From Streptomyces sp. JH34 (GTDB taxonomy: Bacteria > Actinomycetota > Actinomycetes > Streptomycetales > Streptomycetaceae): DNA of 64,000 nucleotides. This document shows positions 47,083-58,121 of the stretch, piece after piece. The stretch covers positions 3,038,001-3,102,000 of the forward strand of contig NZ_JAJSOO010000001.1 in NCBI RefSeq assembly GCF_029428875.1, read 5' to 3'. A program made the translations under genes and the position numbers. Under the pieces are notes generated by a model that saw nothing but the letters and a program-made list of their open reading frames with translations, was not told the DNA's origin and made no database searches. Numbering within the stretch: position 1 is the stretch's first letter; every line of letters begins with the position of its first letter.

Positions 47083-47382
47083 TTACAGCTTCATCAGGCT
47101 GGCGTCGTCGACCGAGGCCGAGTGGCGGGAGCGGAAGAGCGACACGATGATCGCGAGACCGATGACGACCTCCGCGGCGGCGACGACCATCGTGAAGAAC
47201 GCGATGATCTGGCCGTCGAGGTTGCCGTGCATCCGGGAGAACGCGACGAGCGTGAGGTTGCAGGCGTTGAGCATCAGCTCGACGCACATGAACACCACGA
47301 TCGCGTTCCGCCTGATCAGTACGCCGGAGGCGCCGATCGTGAACAAAAGGGCCGCGAGGTAGAGGTAGTTGACCGGATTCAC
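47083..47382 (-). CDS. nuoK: NADH-quinone oxidoreductase subunit K
   Basis: 99 residues, three helices, with both membrane glutamates ([16 protein letters not shown] and [12 protein letters not shown]). Standard length, no tail, in contrast to NuoK2. GTG start overlaps the nuoJ stop. Confidence 0.95.
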   Translation of the reverse strand: MNPVNYLYLAALLFTIGASGVLIRRNAIVVFMCVELMLNACNLTLVAFSRMHGNLDGQIIAFFTMVVAAAEVVIGLAIIVSLFRSRHSASVDDASLMKL

Positions 47383-48233
47383 TTGGCGACCTCCTCCTCT
47401 TCTTCCGCATGGTCACGGGCTGGTCCGCGGTCACGGCCGAGCCGCTCCCCGGAGCGCTGTTCCAGCGCCTTGAGCTCGGCGAGCGATTCGCCGGACACGT
47501 CGCGGATCTGGCCGCGCTGCCGGAGCGTCTGCATGACGGTGAGTTCGGACGGGGTGCCGTCCGGGAGCAGGCCCGCGATGTCCACGGCGTTGTGCCGGGC
47601 GTAGACACCGGGGGCGGGCAGCGGCGGCAGATGACTGCTGCGCACCCGCTCCTGGGAGAGTTCGCGCTGCGTCCTGGCGCGTTCGGTGCGCTCCCGGTGC
47701 GTCAGCAGCATCGCGCCGACGGTCGCCGTGATCAGCAGGGCGCCGGTGATCTCGAACGCGAAGACGTACTTGGTGAAGATGAGGTTGGCGAGGCCCTCGA
47801 CGTTTCCGCCGTGCCGCGCGTTCGCCGCCCCCAGACCGTTGAAGGAGCTCAGGGACGCCTGTCCGATGCCGGCGATCAGCAGGGTGCCGAAGCCGAGTCC
47901 GCAGGCGGCGGCCAGCCAGCGCTGCCCCTTGAGGGTCTCCTTCAGCGAGTCCGCCGCCGTGACACCGACGAGCATGACCACGAAGAGGAACAGCATCATG
48001 ATCGCGCCGGTGTAGACCACGACCTGGACGATGCCCAGGAAGTACGCGCCGTTGGCGAGGTAGAAGACCGCCAGCACGATCATGGTGCCGGCGAGCGAGA
48101 GGGCGCTGTGCACCGCCTTCTTCATCAGGACGGTGGACAGGGCGCCGACGACGGCGACGGTGCCGAGGATCCAGAACTGGACGGCCTCGCCGGTCGAGGT
48201 CGCGGTGGCCGCTGCGGCCAGGCCGGCGGTCAT
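47379..48233 (-). CDS. nuoJ: NADH-quinone oxidoreductase subunit J
   Basis: 284 residues. Five helices in the first 195 residues, including [21 protein letters not shown], then a hydrophilic C-terminal tail of about 90 residues ([13 protein letters not shown] to the Glu-rich end) not seen in enterobacterial NuoJ. ATG start overlaps the nuoI stop (ATGA 48230-48233). Confidence 0.92.
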   Translation of the reverse strand: MTAGLAAAATATSTGEAVQFWILGTVAVVGALSTVLMKKAVHSALSLAGTMIVLAVFYLANGAYFLGIVQVVVYTGAIMMLFLFVVMLVGVTAADSLKETLKGQRWLAAACGLGFGTLLIAGIGQASLSSFNGLGAANARHGGNVEGLANLIFTKYVFAFEITGALLITATVGAMLLTHRERTERARTQRELSQERVRSSHLPPLPAPGVYARHNAVDIAGLLPDGTPSELTVMQTLRQRGQIRDVSGESLAELKALEQRSGERLGRDRGPARDHAEEEEEVAK

Positions 48234-48826
48234 GCGTCCACCCCCTTGTCCGCTTCTCCCTTGGACACGGCGACCTGACGCTCCGTGCCGGGCGCTGCCT
48301 CGGTCACCAGACCGCGGTAGTAGTCCTGCTCGTCCATGCCGGGGAAGATCGCGTGCGGGCTGTCGACCATGCCGTCCTCCAGGCCCGCGAGCAGCTCGTC
48401 CTTGGTGTAGATGAGGCTCTCGCGGGTGGTGTTGGCGAGCTCGAAGTCGTTGGTCATCGTCAGCGCCCGGGTGGGGCACGCCTCGATGCAGAGCCCGCAC
48501 AGGATGCAGCGTGCGTAGTTGATCTGGTAGACGCGGCCGTATCGCTCGCCCGGGGAGTACCGCTCCTCGTCCTTGTTGTCGGCGCCCTCGACGTAGATCG
48601 CGTCCGCCGGGCACGCCCAGGCGCAGAGCTCGCACCCGACGCACTTCTCCAGGCCGTCGGGGTGACGGTTGAGCTGGTGCCGGCCGTGGAAGCGCGGCGC
48701 CGTCACCTTCTGCGTCTCCGGGTACTGCTCGGTCAGCCGCTTCTTGAACATGGCCTTGAAGGTCACGCCGAAGCCGGCCACAGGATTCTGGAACTTCTCC
48801 CCTGAGGGTTCTGACGACTCAGACAC
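48230..48826 (-). CDS. nuoI: NADH-quinone oxidoreductase subunit I
   Basis: 198 residues. Two [4Fe-4S] motifs, [12 protein letters not shown] and [12 protein letters not shown], are clusters N6a/N6b between NuoG and NuoB. GTG 48826 was chosen: GGGAGG lies about 6 nt upstream and it overlaps the nuoH end by 8 nt. An ATG at 48904 would extend into nuoH without a ribosome site. Confidence 0.93.
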   Translation of the reverse strand: MSESSEPSGEKFQNPVAGFGVTFKAMFKKRLTEQYPETQKVTAPRFHGRHQLNRHPDGLEKCVGCELCAWACPADAIYVEGADNKDEERYSPGERYGRVYQINYARCILCGLCIEACPTRALTMTNDFELANTTRESLIYTKDELLAGLEDGMVDSPHAIFPGMDEQDYYRGLVTEAAPGTERQVAVSKGEADKGVDA

Positions 48827-50237
48827 CGTCGGCCTCCCTTCCGTCACTCGAACTTCCCGCACCCACATGGTCGTCACTCTGAGTATCCGGTCCGCCACTG
48901 ACAACGAGCTCCCGCTCGCGGCGCGGACCGCGGCGCGGCACCGGCGGCAGGGCCTGGCCGGGCAGCGGCGGCACGGGGAATCCGCCCGCCATCGGGTCGA
49001 ACGCGGGCTCCGGTCCTGCCGCCTCCCCGGCGGCCTTGGCCTTCCGGTCGCGGAACATGTCGGCGACGAAGGAGACCAGCAGGACCGCGATCACGGCTCC
49101 CGCGACGTACAGCAGGATCTTCGAGTAGTCGTACCCCTCGTTGTTCAGCGCCCTGACGGTGGCGACCAGCATCAGCCAGACCACGGAGACCGGGATCAGG
49201 ACCTTCCAGCCGAGCTTCATCAGCTGGTCGTAGCGGACGCGGGGCAGCGTGCCGCGCAGCCAGATGAAGAAGAAGAGGAGGAGCTGCACCTTGATGACGA
49301 ACCAGAGGAGCGGCCACCAGCCGTGGTTGGCGCCCTCCCAGAAGGTGCTGACCGGGTACGGGGCCCGCCAGCCGCCCAGGAAGAGGGTCACGGAGACCGC
49401 GGAGACGGTGACCATGTTGACGTACTCGGCGAGCATGAACATCGCGAACTTGATCGAGGAGTACTCGGTGTTGAAGCCGCCGACCAGGTCGCCCTCGGAC
49501 TCGGGCATGTCGAACGGCGCGCGGTTGGTCTCCCCGACCATCGTGATGACGTAGATGATGAAGGAGACCGGCAGCAGCAGGATGAACCAGCGGTCCTGCT
49601 GCGCCGCCACGATCTCCGAGGTCGACATCGAGCCGGAGTAGAGGAACACCGAGGCGAACGCCGCGCCCATCGCGATCTCGTAGCTGATCATCTGGGCGCA
49701 GGAGCGAAGACCGCCGAGCAGCGGGTACGTCGATCCGGAGGACCAGCCCGCCAGCACGATGCCGTAGATGCCGACGGAGGCGACCGCCAGGATGTACAGC
49801 ATCGCGATGGGCAGGTCGGTGAGCTGCATCGTCGTGCGCTGGCCGAAGATCGAGACCTCGTTGCCGGCCGGGCCGAACGGGATCACCGCGATCGCCATGA
49901 ACGCCGGGGCGGCGGCCACGATCGGGGCCAGGATGTAGACGACCTTGTCGGCGCGCTTGACGACGACGTCTTCCTTCAGCATCAGCTTGATGCCGTCGGC
50001 GAGCGACTGGAGCATGCCCCAGGGGCCGTGCCGGTTGGGGCCGATGCGCAGCTGCATCCAGGCGACGACCTTGCGCTCCCACACGATGGAGAAGAGCACG
50101 GTCACCATCAGGAACGCGAAGCAGAACACCGCCTTGACGACGACGAGCCACCAGGGGTCCGTGCCGAACATCGAGAGGTCCCCGGCTGCGAGGACGGCGC
50201 TCTGCGGCGCCGCGGCGAGCCGTTCGAGGCCGGTCAC
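48819..50237 (-). CDS. nuoH: NADH-quinone oxidoreductase subunit H
   Basis: 472 residues. Eight-helix core with [34 protein letters not shown] and the acidic quinone-channel loop [20 protein letters not shown], all intact. A 60-70-residue Pro/Arg-rich C-terminal tail extends beyond the usual length of about 330-400. GTG start overlaps the nuoG stop (GTGA 50234-50237). Confidence 0.93.
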   Translation of the reverse strand: MTGLERLAAAPQSAVLAAGDLSMFGTDPWWLVVVKAVFCFAFLMVTVLFSIVWERKVVAWMQLRIGPNRHGPWGMLQSLADGIKLMLKEDVVVKRADKVVYILAPIVAAAPAFMAIAVIPFGPAGNEVSIFGQRTTMQLTDLPIAMLYILAVASVGIYGIVLAGWSSGSTYPLLGGLRSCAQMISYEIAMGAAFASVFLYSGSMSTSEIVAAQQDRWFILLLPVSFIIYVITMVGETNRAPFDMPESEGDLVGGFNTEYSSIKFAMFMLAEYVNMVTVSAVSVTLFLGGWRAPYPVSTFWEGANHGWWPLLWFVIKVQLLLFFFIWLRGTLPRVRYDQLMKLGWKVLIPVSVVWLMLVATVRALNNEGYDYSKILLYVAGAVIAVLLVSFVADMFRDRKAKAAGEAAGPEPAFDPMAGGFPVPPLPGQALPPVPRRGPRRERELVVSGGPDTQSDDHVGAGSSSDGREADGV

Positions 50238-52741
50238 TCTCCTACCTCCGTTGTCACGACGTGGGAACCCGGGGCGGCCGGACCGATCCGGACCAGTCCG
50301 CCCGGCTGGGCGCCGGTGTCGGCGGGGACGCCCCGGCCGACGGAGTTGAGCGGCACCCAGACCACCCGGTCCGGCATCTCGGTCACCGTCAGCGTGAGTT
50401 CGGTGGTTCCGGCGGGGCCGGTGACGGCGAGCAGGTCGCCGTCCTTCACCCCGGACTCCGCCGCGGTGACCGGGGAGAGCCGGGCGACGGCCGCGTGCCG
50501 GGTACCGGCCAGCGCCTCGTCGCCCTCCTGGAGCCGGCCGCGGTCGAGCAGCATCCGGTGACCGGCGAGGACCGCCTCGCCGTCACCGGGCCGGGGCACC
50601 GGACGGGACGTGACCCGCGGGTCGTCGGCGTGACCGCCCTGCCAACCGCCGAGACGGTCGAGTTCACGGCGGGCCGCCCGCAGGTCGGGCAGTGCGAGGT
50701 GCACGTCGAGGGCGTCGGCCAGCATGTGGAGCACCCGCGCGTCGGTCGGGCAGAGCGTCCTCGGCATCTGCTCGGGCTTCAGCGCGGCCTCGAACATCCG
50801 CGCCCGGCCCTCCCAGTTGAGGAAGGTTCCCGGCTTCTCGGCGACGGCGGCGACGGGAAGGACCACGTGGGCGCGCTCGGTGACCGCGCCGGGCCTGAGC
50901 TCCAGGGAGACCAGGAAGCCGACCTCGTCCAGGGCCCGCAGCGCTCCCGCCGGGTCGGGCAGGTCCTCGGGGTCGACCCCCGCGACCAGCAGCGCGCCCA
51001 GCTCACCGGTGGCCGCGGCCTCGACGATCTGGCCGGTGTCACGGCCGAAGCGGGCCGGGAGTTCGGCGACGCCCCAGACGGACGCCACCTCCTCCCTGGC
51101 CCGGGGATCCGTGGCAGGACGGCCGCCGGGCAGCAGCGACGGGAGCGCGCCCGCCTCCAGCGCGCCGCGTTCGCCGGCCCGGCGCGGGATCCACACCAGT
51201 GCGGCGCCGGTCGCGGCGGCGGTGCGCAGGGCGGCGGTGAATCCGCCGGGCACCGCGGCGAGGCGTTCGCCCACCACGATCACGGAGCCTTCGCCGCGCA
51301 GCGCCTCGGCCGCGACGGCCCCGTCACCCTCAAGGCCGACCCCGCCCGCGAGGGCGTCCAGCCATTCGGTCTCGGTGCCGGGCGCGGCGGGGAGCAGGGT
51401 GCCGCCCGCCTTCTCCAGGCCCCTGCTCGCGTGCGAGGCCAGCGCGAACGTCCGCTGCCCGTGCTTGCGGTGGGCCTTGCGGAGCCGCAGGAAGACGCCG
51501 GGCGCCTCCTCCTCGGACTCGAAGCCGGCCAGCAGGACGGCCGGGGCCTTCTCCAGAGCGGTGTACGTGACTCCGCTGCCGTCCAGGTCGCGGCCGCGGC
51601 CTGCCACCCGCGAGGCGAGGAAGTCGGCCTCCTCACCGCTGTGGACCCGGGCCCGGAAGTCGATGTCGTTGGTGTCGAGGGCGACCCGTGCGAACTTGCT
51701 GTAGGCGTAGGCGTCCTCGACGGTCAGCCGGCCTCCGGTGAGCACCCCGGTCCGGCCGCGGGCGGCGGAGAGGCCGGCCGCCGCGGCTTCCAGTGCCTCG
51801 GGCCAGCTCGCGGGTTCCAGCACGCCCTCGGCGCTGCGGACCAGCGGGGTGGTGAGCCGGTCGCGCTGCTGGGCGTAGCGGAAGCCGAAGCGGCCCTTGT
51901 CGCAGAGCCACTCCTCGTTGACCTCGGGGTCGTTGGCGGCGAGCCGCCGCATGACCTTGCCGCGCCGGTGGTCGGTCCGGGTCGCACAGCCGCCGGCACA
52001 GTGCTCGCACACGGAGGGCGTCGACACCAGGTCGAAGGGCCGGGACCGGAAGCGGTACGCCGCCGAGGTGAGCGCCCCGACCGGACAGATCTGGATGGTG
52101 TTCCCCGAGAAGTACGACTCGAAGGGGTCACCCTCGCCCGTACCGACCTGCTGGAGCGCGCCGCGCTCCAGCAGCTCGATCATGGGGTCGCCCGCCACCT
52201 GGTTGGAGAACCGGGTGCAGCGGGCGCAGAGCACGCACCGCTCGCGGTCCAGCAGCACCTGGGTGGAGATGGGGACGGGCTTCTCGAAGGTGCGCTTCTT
52301 CCCGTCGAAGCGGGAGTCGGCGCCACCGTGCGACATCGCCTGGTTCTGCAGGGGGCACTCGCCGCCCTTGTCGCAGACCGGGCAGTCCAGCGGGTGGTTG
52401 ATGAGGAGGAGCTCCATCACCCCCTTCTGGGCCTTCTCCGCGACGGGCGAGGTGAGCTGCGACTTCACGACCATGCCGTCGGTGCAGGTGATGGTGCAGG
52501 AAGCCATCGGCTTGCGCTGCCCCTCGACCTCGACGATGCACTGGCGACAGGCGCCGGCGGGGTCGAGGAGCGGGTGGTCGCAGAAGCGCGGGATCTCGAT
52601 GCCGAGGAGTTCGGCGGCACGGATGACGAGGGTGCCCTTGGGCACGCTGATCTCGATGCCGTCGATCGTGAGCGTGACGAGGTCCTCGGGCGGAACGGCC
52701 GCCTCGCCGCCCCCGGAGGGCGCACTCGTGGTGACTGTCAT
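50234..52741 (-). CDS. nuoG: NADH-quinone oxidoreductase subunit G
   Basis: 835 residues. The N-terminal [2Fe-2S] domain ([16 protein letters not shown] at about 78), the His-ligated N5 site ([17 protein letters not shown]) and the N4 site (CVLCARC and ICPVGAL) are all present. An extra [4Fe-4S] motif CEHCAGGC ending in [13 protein letters not shown] corresponds to N7. A molybdopterin-type domain without obvious cofactor site follows. ATG overlaps the nuoF stop (ATGA 52738-52741). Confidence 0.94.
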   Translation of the reverse strand: MTVTTSAPSGGGEAAVPPEDLVTLTIDGIEISVPKGTLVIRAAELLGIEIPRFCDHPLLDPAGACRQCIVEVEGQRKPMASCTITCTDGMVVKSQLTSPVAEKAQKGVMELLLINHPLDCPVCDKGGECPLQNQAMSHGGADSRFDGKKRTFEKPVPISTQVLLDRERCVLCARCTRFSNQVAGDPMIELLERGALQQVGTGEGDPFESYFSGNTIQICPVGALTSAAYRFRSRPFDLVSTPSVCEHCAGGCATRTDHRRGKVMRRLAANDPEVNEEWLCDKGRFGFRYAQQRDRLTTPLVRSAEGVLEPASWPEALEAAAAGLSAARGRTGVLTGGRLTVEDAYAYSKFARVALDTNDIDFRARVHSGEEADFLASRVAGRGRDLDGSGVTYTALEKAPAVLLAGFESEEEAPGVFLRLRKAHRKHGQRTFALASHASRGLEKAGGTLLPAAPGTETEWLDALAGGVGLEGDGAVAAEALRGEGSVIVVGERLAAVPGGFTAALRTAAATGAALVWIPRRAGERGALEAGALPSLLPGGRPATDPRAREEVASVWGVAELPARFGRDTGQIVEAAATGELGALLVAGVDPEDLPDPAGALRALDEVGFLVSLELRPGAVTERAHVVLPVAAVAEKPGTFLNWEGRARMFEAALKPEQMPRTLCPTDARVLHMLADALDVHLALPDLRAARRELDRLGGWQGGHADDPRVTSRPVPRPGDGEAVLAGHRMLLDRGRLQEGDEALAGTRHAAVARLSPVTAAESGVKDGDLLAVTGPAGTTELTLTVTEMPDRVVWVPLNSVGRGVPADTGAQPGGLVRIGPAAPGSHVVTTEVGE

Positions 52742-54111
52742 GCGTTCACCCCCCGGTGAGTGTTCTTGTCGTCCTTGTCGTCGGCCCAGAGGGTCGACCT
52801 GGCCGGGTCGAAGGGACAGCCCTTGCCGGTGATGTGCTGCTCGTACTCCTCGCGGAAGTACTTCAGCGAGGAGAAGATGGGCGATGCGGCACCGTCCCCG
52901 AGGGCGCAGAACGACTTGCCGTCGATGTTGTCGGCGATGTCGTTGAGCTTGTCGAGGTCGGCCATCTGCCCCTTGCCAGCCTCGATGTCGCGGAGCAACT
53001 GGACGAGCCAGTAGGTCCCCTCGCGGCACGGCGTGCACTTGCCGCAGGACTCGTGGGCGTAGAACTCGGTCCAGCGGGTGACGGCGCGCACGACGCAGGT
53101 GGTCTCGTCGAAGCACTGCAGCGCCTTGGTGCCGAGCATGGATCCGGCGGCGCCGACGCCCTCGTAGTCCAGGGGGACGTCGAGGTGTTCGTCGGTGAAC
53201 ATCGGGGTCGAGGAGCCGCCCGGGGTCCAGAACTTGAGGCGGTGCCCCTCCCGGATGCCGCCGCTCATGTCGAGCAGCTGGCGCAGGGTGATGCCGAGCG
53301 GTGCCTCGTACTGGCCGGGGCTGGTGACGTGCCCGCTGAGCGAGTACAGCGTGAAGCCCGGGGACTTCTCGCTGCCCATCGACTTGAACCAGTCCTTGCC
53401 CTTGTTCAGGATCGCGGGAACCGAGGCGATGGACTCGACGTTGTTCACCACGGTGGGGCAGGCGTACAGGCCGGCGACCGCGGGGAAGGGCGGCCGCAGC
53501 CGGGGCTGTCCGCGCCGTCCTTCGAGCGAGTCGAGGAGCGCGGTCTCCTCTCCGCAGATGTAGGCGCCCGCGCCCGCGTGGACCGTGAGCTCCAGGTCGA
53601 GCCCCGAGCCCAGGACGTTCGTCCCGAGGTAACCCGCCTCGTACGCCTCGCGCACGGCCTCATGCAGCCTGCGGAGCACGGGCACGACCTCGCCGCGCAG
53701 ATAGATGAAGGCGTGCGAGGAGCGGATCGCGTAACAGGCGATCACGATGCCCTCGATGAGGCTGTGCGGGTTCGCGAAGAGGAGCGGGATGTCCTTGCAG
53801 GTGCCGGGCTCCGACTCGTCGGCGTTGACGACGAGGTAGTGCGGCTTGCCGTCGCCCTGCGGGATGAACTGCCACTTCATCCCGGTGGGGAAGCCGGCGC
53901 CCCCGCGTCCGCGCAGACCGGAGTCCTTGACGTAGGCGATGAGGTCGTCGGGTTCCATGGCAAGGGCTTTGCGCAGACCCTCGTACCCGTCGTGGCGGTG
54001 GTAGGTGTCCAGCGTCCAGGACTCCGGCTCGTCCCAGAAGGAGGAGAGGACCGGGGACAGGAGCTTCTCCGGGCTCGTCCCGTTCTTGTCGATCTCGGCT
54101 GCCAAGGTCAT
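52738..54111 (-). CDS. nuoF: NADH-quinone oxidoreductase subunit F (NADH/FMN)
   Basis: 457 residues. FMN/NADH site [16 protein letters not shown] and [31 protein letters not shown], and N3 cluster ligands [12 protein letters not shown] with a distal Cys in SFCALGDG. It oxidises NADH and passes electrons to the Fe-S chain. ATG 54111 shares a base with the nuoE stop (TGATG), with GAGGAGGGG just upstream. Confidence 0.95.
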   Translation of the reverse strand: MTLAAEIDKNGTSPEKLLSPVLSSFWDEPESWTLDTYHRHDGYEGLRKALAMEPDDLIAYVKDSGLRGRGGAGFPTGMKWQFIPQGDGKPHYLVVNADESEPGTCKDIPLLFANPHSLIEGIVIACYAIRSSHAFIYLRGEVVPVLRRLHEAVREAYEAGYLGTNVLGSGLDLELTVHAGAGAYICGEETALLDSLEGRRGQPRLRPPFPAVAGLYACPTVVNNVESIASVPAILNKGKDWFKSMGSEKSPGFTLYSLSGHVTSPGQYEAPLGITLRQLLDMSGGIREGHRLKFWTPGGSSTPMFTDEHLDVPLDYEGVGAAGSMLGTKALQCFDETTCVVRAVTRWTEFYAHESCGKCTPCREGTYWLVQLLRDIEAGKGQMADLDKLNDIADNIDGKSFCALGDGAASPIFSSLKYFREEYEQHITGKGCPFDPARSTLWADDKDDKNTHRGVNA

Positions 54112-55013
54112 CACTCCCCCTCCTCGGCGGCAGGCCCGGCCGGGTGCTCCGGGTCGGAGGCCGACGTCTGCTGCGAGGTATTCGGCATCCCGGAGGGATT
54201 CGTTGAGGGGTGGTGGTCGGGCGACGGGCGGGCGTGCGAGCTGAGGTGCTCGGCGCCCTTCTCCGGCTGTGCGTCCTGGGGTGCCTCGCCCCGCTGCCCG
54301 ACCACGCGCACGTGCGGAGCGACCTCGCCCTTGGCCAGCTTCAGGCCGATCAGCGACGCGGCTCCCGCTCCGCCGCTCGCCTCGACGGCGCCGGGGCGCG
54401 GGTCCGGGAAGCCGGCCAGGATGCGGGCGGTGTCCTTGTACGTGCACAGGGGCGCGCCGCGCGTGGGCTCGACGGTGCGGCCGGCGATCAGGTCGTCGAC
54501 GAGCCGCGTCGCGCTCTCCGGTGTCTGGTTGTCGAAGAACTCCCAGTTGACCATCACCACGGGCGCGAAGTCGCAGGCCGCGTTGCACTCGATGTGTTCG
54601 AGGGTGACCTTGCCGTCGGCGGTCGTCTCGTCGTTGCCGACGCCGAGGTGGTCCTTGAGCCGGTCGAAGATCGCGTCGCCGCCCATGACCGCGCACAGGG
54701 TGTTGGTGCAGACCCCGACCTGGTAGTCACCGCTCGGCCGGCGCCGGTACATCGTGTAGAAGGTGGCGACCGCGGTTACCTCGGCGGTGGTGAGGCCGAG
54801 CTGGTCGGCACAGAACGCCATGCCCGTGCGGGAGACGTACCCCTCCTCCGACTGCACGAGGTGCAGCAGCGGCAGCAGCGCGGAGCGGCTGCCGGGGTAG
54901 CGGGCGATCACCTCCCTCGCGTCCGCTTCGAGCCGGGCGAGCACCTCGGCCGGGTAGGCGGGGGCGGGGAGCTGCGGCATCCCCAGGCTGACTTCTTGGT
55001 TGGATGCGGTCAC
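54111..55013 (-). CDS. nuoE: NADH-quinone oxidoreductase subunit E
   Basis: 300 residues. The thioredoxin-like [2Fe-2S] domain (N1a) occupies the first 180 residues: [12 protein letters not shown] and later [17 protein letters not shown] supply the four Cys. The last 100 residues are a low-complexity His/Ser/Pro-rich tail. GTG start overlaps the nuoD stop (GTGA). Confidence 0.93.
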   Translation of the reverse strand: MTASNQEVSLGMPQLPAPAYPAEVLARLEADAREVIARYPGSRSALLPLLHLVQSEEGYVSRTGMAFCADQLGLTTAEVTAVATFYTMYRRRPSGDYQVGVCTNTLCAVMGGDAIFDRLKDHLGVGNDETTADGKVTLEHIECNAACDFAPVVMVNWEFFDNQTPESATRLVDDLIAGRTVEPTRGAPLCTYKDTARILAGFPDPRPGAVEASGGAGAASLIGLKLAKGEVAPHVRVVGQRGEAPQDAQPEKGAEHLSSHARPSPDHHPSTNPSGMPNTSQQTSASDPEHPAGPAAEEGE

Positions 55014-56332
55014 CGGTCGACGCCTCCCATCACGGGGTCGATGGACGCGACGGCGACGATGACGTCGGCGACCTGGCCGCCCTCGCACATCGCCGCCATG
55101 GCCTGCAGGTTGGTGAAGGACGGGTCGCGGAAGTGGACCCGGAAGGGGCGCGTGCCGCCGTCCGAGACGACGTGCACGCCGAGTTCGCCCTTGGGGGACT
55201 CTATGGCCGTGTACGTCTGCCCGGCCGGGACCCGGAAGCCCTCGGTCACCAGCTTGAAGTGGTGGATCAGGGCCTCCATGGAGGTGCCCATGATCTTCTT
55301 GATGTGGTCGAGCGAGTTGCCGAGGCCGTCGGGCCCGAGCGCGAGCTGCGCGGGCCAGGCGATCTTCTTGTCGGCGACCATGACCGGGCCCGGCTCCAGC
55401 CGTTCCAGGCACTGCTCCACGATCCTGAGCGACTGGCGCATCTCCTCGAGGCGGATGAGGAAGCGCCCGTAGGCGTCGCAGGTGTCCGCGGTCGGCACGT
55501 CGAAGTCGTACGTCTCGTAGCCGCAGTACGGATCGGTCTTGCGCAGGTCGTGCGGGAGTCCGGCGGACCTGAGGACCGGGCCGGTGGCGCCGAGCGCCAT
55601 GCAGCCGGTGAGGTCGAGGTATCCGACGTCCTGCATACGGGCCTTGAAGATGGGGTTGCCGGTCGCGAGCTTGTCGTACTCCGGCAGGTTCTTCTTCATG
55701 GTCTTCACGAACTCGCGGAGCCGGTCGATCGCGCCCATGGGAAGGTCCTGGGCGAGTCCGCCGGGGCGGATGAACGCGTGGTTCATCCGGAGCCCGGTGA
55801 TCAGCTCGAAGAGGTCGAGGACCAGTTCACGATCGCGGAACCCGTAGATCATGATCGTCGTGGCGCCGAGCTCCATGCCGCCGGTGGCGATGCACACCAG
55901 GTGCGAGGAGATCCGGTTGAGCTCCATCAGGAGCACGCGCAGGACGGTGGCCCGGTCGGGGATCTGGTCCTCGATGCCGAGCAGCTTCTCGACCCCGAGG
56001 CAGTAGGCCGCCTCGTTGAAGAAGGGGGTCAGGTAGTCCATGCGCGTGACGAAGGTGGTGCCCTGCGTCCAGTTGCGGAATTCGAGGTTCTTCTCGATGC
56101 CGGTGTGGAGGTAGCCGATGCCGCAGCGGGCCTCGGTGACGGTCTCGCCGTCGATCTCCAGGATCAGCCGCAGCACTCCGTGCGTGGAGGGGTGCTGGGG
56201 ACCCATGTTGACGATGATGCGTTCGTCGTCCGACTTGGCGGCGGACTCGACGACCTCGTCCCAGTCGCCGCCGGTGACTGTGTATACAGTCCCCTCGGTC
56301 GTGGCACGGGGCGTTGCATGGGGAGTGGTCAT
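55010..56332 (-). CDS. nuoD: NADH-quinone oxidoreductase subunit D
   Basis: 440 residues. [15 protein letters not shown] holds the quinone-site His; [15 protein letters not shown] and the C-terminal [16 protein letters not shown] are diagnostic. With NuoB it forms the quinone-reduction pocket. The only nuoD in the window. ATG shares one base with the nuoC stop (TGATG). Confidence 0.95.
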   Translation of the reverse strand: MTTPHATPRATTEGTVYTVTGGDWDEVVESAAKSDDERIIVNMGPQHPSTHGVLRLILEIDGETVTEARCGIGYLHTGIEKNLEFRNWTQGTTFVTRMDYLTPFFNEAAYCLGVEKLLGIEDQIPDRATVLRVLLMELNRISSHLVCIATGGMELGATTIMIYGFRDRELVLDLFELITGLRMNHAFIRPGGLAQDLPMGAIDRLREFVKTMKKNLPEYDKLATGNPIFKARMQDVGYLDLTGCMALGATGPVLRSAGLPHDLRKTDPYCGYETYDFDVPTADTCDAYGRFLIRLEEMRQSLRIVEQCLERLEPGPVMVADKKIAWPAQLALGPDGLGNSLDHIKKIMGTSMEALIHHFKLVTEGFRVPAGQTYTAIESPKGELGVHVVSDGGTRPFRVHFRDPSFTNLQAMAAMCEGGQVADVIVAVASIDPVMGGVDR

Positions 56333-57048
56333 CAGCTGTACGACCTCCGCTGGTCCGGAGCCGGGATCTGGGCGCCCTTGTACTCGACGGCGATGCCGCC
56401 GAGCGGGTAGTCCTTGCGCTGCGGGAAGCCCTGCCAGTCGTCCGGCATCATGATCCGGGTCAGGGCGGGGTGCCCGTCGAAGATCAGGCCGAAGAAGTCG
56501 TAGGTCTCGCGCTCGTGCCAGTCGTTGGTGGGGTAGACCCCCACGAGCGACGGGATGTGCGGGTCGCTGTCCGGGGCGGACACCTCGAGACGGATCAGCC
56601 GCCCGTGGGTGAGCGAGCGCAGGTGGTACACCGCATGCAACTCGCGCCCCTTGTCCCCCGGGTAGTGGACGCCGCTGACGCCCGTGCAGAGCTCGAAGCG
56701 CAGGGCCGGGTCGTCGCGCAGCGTGCGGGCGACCTGGACCAGGTGCTCGCGCGCGACGAAGAAGGTGATCTCGCCCCGGTCGACGACCGTCTTCTCGACG
56801 GCGTTCCCGGGGACCAGGTCCTGCTCCTCCAGCGCCCCTTCGAGCTCGTCGGCGACCTCGTCGAACCAGCCGCCGTACGGCCGCGAGGTGGCGCCGGGGA
56901 GGCTCACCGTGCGGACGAGTCCCCCGTAGCCGGAGGTGTCACCGCCGTTGTCTGCACCGAACATGCCCTTGCGTACGCCGATGACCTCGCCGGTGTCGTC
57001 CCGGGGGGTGGGTACCTGGCCGCTGTTGGTGTTCCGTTCGTCGCTCAT
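56332..57048 (-). CDS. nuoC: NADH-quinone oxidoreductase subunit C
   Basis: 238 residues. The NuoC signature [31 protein letters not shown] is near 170-200; an N-terminal extension of about 60 residues precedes the domain. A normal-length NuoC, without the huge tail of NuoC2. ATG 57048 overlaps the nuoB stop (ATGA). Confidence 0.94.
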   Translation of the reverse strand: MSDERNTNSGQVPTPRDDTGEVIGVRKGMFGADNGGDTSGYGGLVRTVSLPGATSRPYGGWFDEVADELEGALEEQDLVPGNAVEKTVVDRGEITFFVAREHLVQVARTLRDDPALRFELCTGVSGVHYPGDKGRELHAVYHLRSLTHGRLIRLEVSAPDSDPHIPSLVGVYPTNDWHERETYDFFGLIFDGHPALTRIMMPDDWQGFPQRKDYPLGGIAVEYKGAQIPAPDQRRSYS

Positions 57049-57599
57049 CGCAGCAGCCCCTTCATCTCGATCAGGGGGAGTGCCTTGAGGGCCGCCTCCT
57101 CCGCCTCGCGGGCGGCCTCCTCCGCGTTGACCCCGAGCTTGGAGCCCTGGATCTTCTGGTGGAGCTTGAGGATGGCGTCGATCAGCATCTCGGGACGGGG
57201 CGGACATCCCGGCAGATAGATGTCGACCGGAACAATATGATCAACACCCTGAACAATGGCGTAATTATTGAACATTCCACCCGATGACGCACAAACCCCC
57301 ATGGAGATGACCCACTTGGGGCTCGGCATCTGGTCGTAGACCTGCCGCAGGACGGGCGCCATCTTCTGGCTCACCCGCCCCGCGACGATCATCAGATCCG
57401 CCTGCCGCGGCGAACCGCGGAAGACCTCCATCCCGAAACGGGCCAGGTCGTACCGCCCGGCGCCGGTCGTCATCATCTCGATGGCGCAGCAGGCGAGGCC
57501 GAAGGTGGCGGGGAAGACGGAGGACTTCCGTACCCAGCCGGCGGCCTGCTCGACAGTGGTCAGCACGAAGCCGCTCGGCAGCTTCTCTTCGAGTCCCAT
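57045..57599 (-). CDS. nuoB: NADH-quinone oxidoreductase subunit B
   Basis: 184 residues. N2 ligands: [21 protein letters not shown] and [10 protein letters not shown]. Donates electrons to menaquinone at the NuoB/D interface. ATG start 17 nt after the nuoA stop. The codons around 57230-57300 use unusually A/T-ending choices (an AT-rich patch) compared with their surroundings. Confidence 0.95.
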   Translation of the reverse strand: MGLEEKLPSGFVLTTVEQAAGWVRKSSVFPATFGLACCAIEMMTTGAGRYDLARFGMEVFRGSPRQADLMIVAGRVSQKMAPVLRQVYDQMPSPKWVISMGVCASSGGMFNNYAIVQGVDHIVPVDIYLPGCPPRPEMLIDAILKLHQKIQGSKLGVNAEEAAREAEEAALKALPLIEMKGLLR

Positions 57600-57616
57600 G
57601 TGTGCCCCTCAGCCCC

Positions 57617-57976
57617 TCAGTCCCATTCCAGGCCGCCCCGGCGCCACACATACGCGTAGGCGACGAAGACGGTGAGCACGAAGAGCAGCATCTCCACGAG
57701 CCCGAAGATCCCCAGGGCGTCGAAGGTGACCGCCCAGGGATAGAGGAAGACGATCTCGATGTCGAAGACGATGAACAGCATCGCCGTCAGGTAGTACTTG
57801 ATGGGGAAACGGCCGCCTCCGGCTGGCGTGGGGGTGGGTTCGATACCGCACTCGTACGCTTCGAGCTTTGCTCGGTTGTACCGCTTTGGGCCGATTAGCG
57901 TGGCCATGACCACGGAGAAGATCGCAAACCCTGCCCCGAGGGCGCCGAGCACGAGGATGGGCGCGTAGGCATTCAC
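57617..57976 (-). CDS. nuoA: NADH-quinone oxidoreductase subunit A
   Basis: 119 residues, three helices. YECGIEPTPTPAGGGRFPIKYY and MLFIVFDIEIVFLYPWAV carry the conserved carboxylates. First gene of the 14-gene operon. GTG 57976 has AAGGAG 8-9 nt upstream. Preceded by the operators at 58057-58121. Confidence 0.95.
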   Translation of the reverse strand: MNAYAPILVLGALGAGFAIFSVVMATLIGPKRYNRAKLEAYECGIEPTPTPAGGGRFPIKYYLTAMLFIVFDIEIVFLYPWAVTFDALGIFGLVEMLLFVLTVFVAYAYVWRRGGLEWD

Positions 57977-58056
57977 GCTCCTCGCTCCTTCCAGTCGTCC
58001 TTGACCGTTGGACCGCATCGGGCGACCGGCTCGCCACCTCATCAAGATCGTGCACA

Positions 58057-58072
58057 TGTGAGGCAGTTCACA
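58057..58072. promoter_or_regulatory. Rex operator (ROP) upstream of nuoA
   Basis: TGTGAGGCAGTTCACA matches the Streptomyces Rex operator (TGTGAAC-N3-TTCACA type) except in the first half's inner bases. It lies 81-96 nt before the nuoA GTG. In S. coelicolor Rex, a NADH/NAD+ sensor, is known to control nuoA-N. A TAGGAT -10-like hexamer (58094-58089) sits just upstream, so a bound repressor would block early elongation or initiation. Confidence 0.75.
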
Positions 58073-58107
58073 AGCCCGACTGCCCCGCATCCTATGCCTG
58101 CCGTCCT

Positions 58108-58121
58108 GTGATCTGCGACAC
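58108..58121. promoter_or_regulatory. Candidate Crp site 1
   Basis: GTGATCTGCGACAC fits the published Streptomyces Crp consensus GTG-N6-GNCAC exactly. It lies 36 bp upstream of the Rex operator, ahead of nuoA. The match is short, so chance occurrence is possible. Confidence 0.5.

Noticed and set aside
43569..47604. Long Glu/Asp/Arg-rich plus-strand frames opposite nuoM, nuoL, nuoK
   Set aside because: Same antisense artefact; the coding strand is unambiguous.
53445..53663. Small minus-strand frame inside nuoF
   Set aside because: Out-of-frame within a fully conserved gene; shadow of codon bias.
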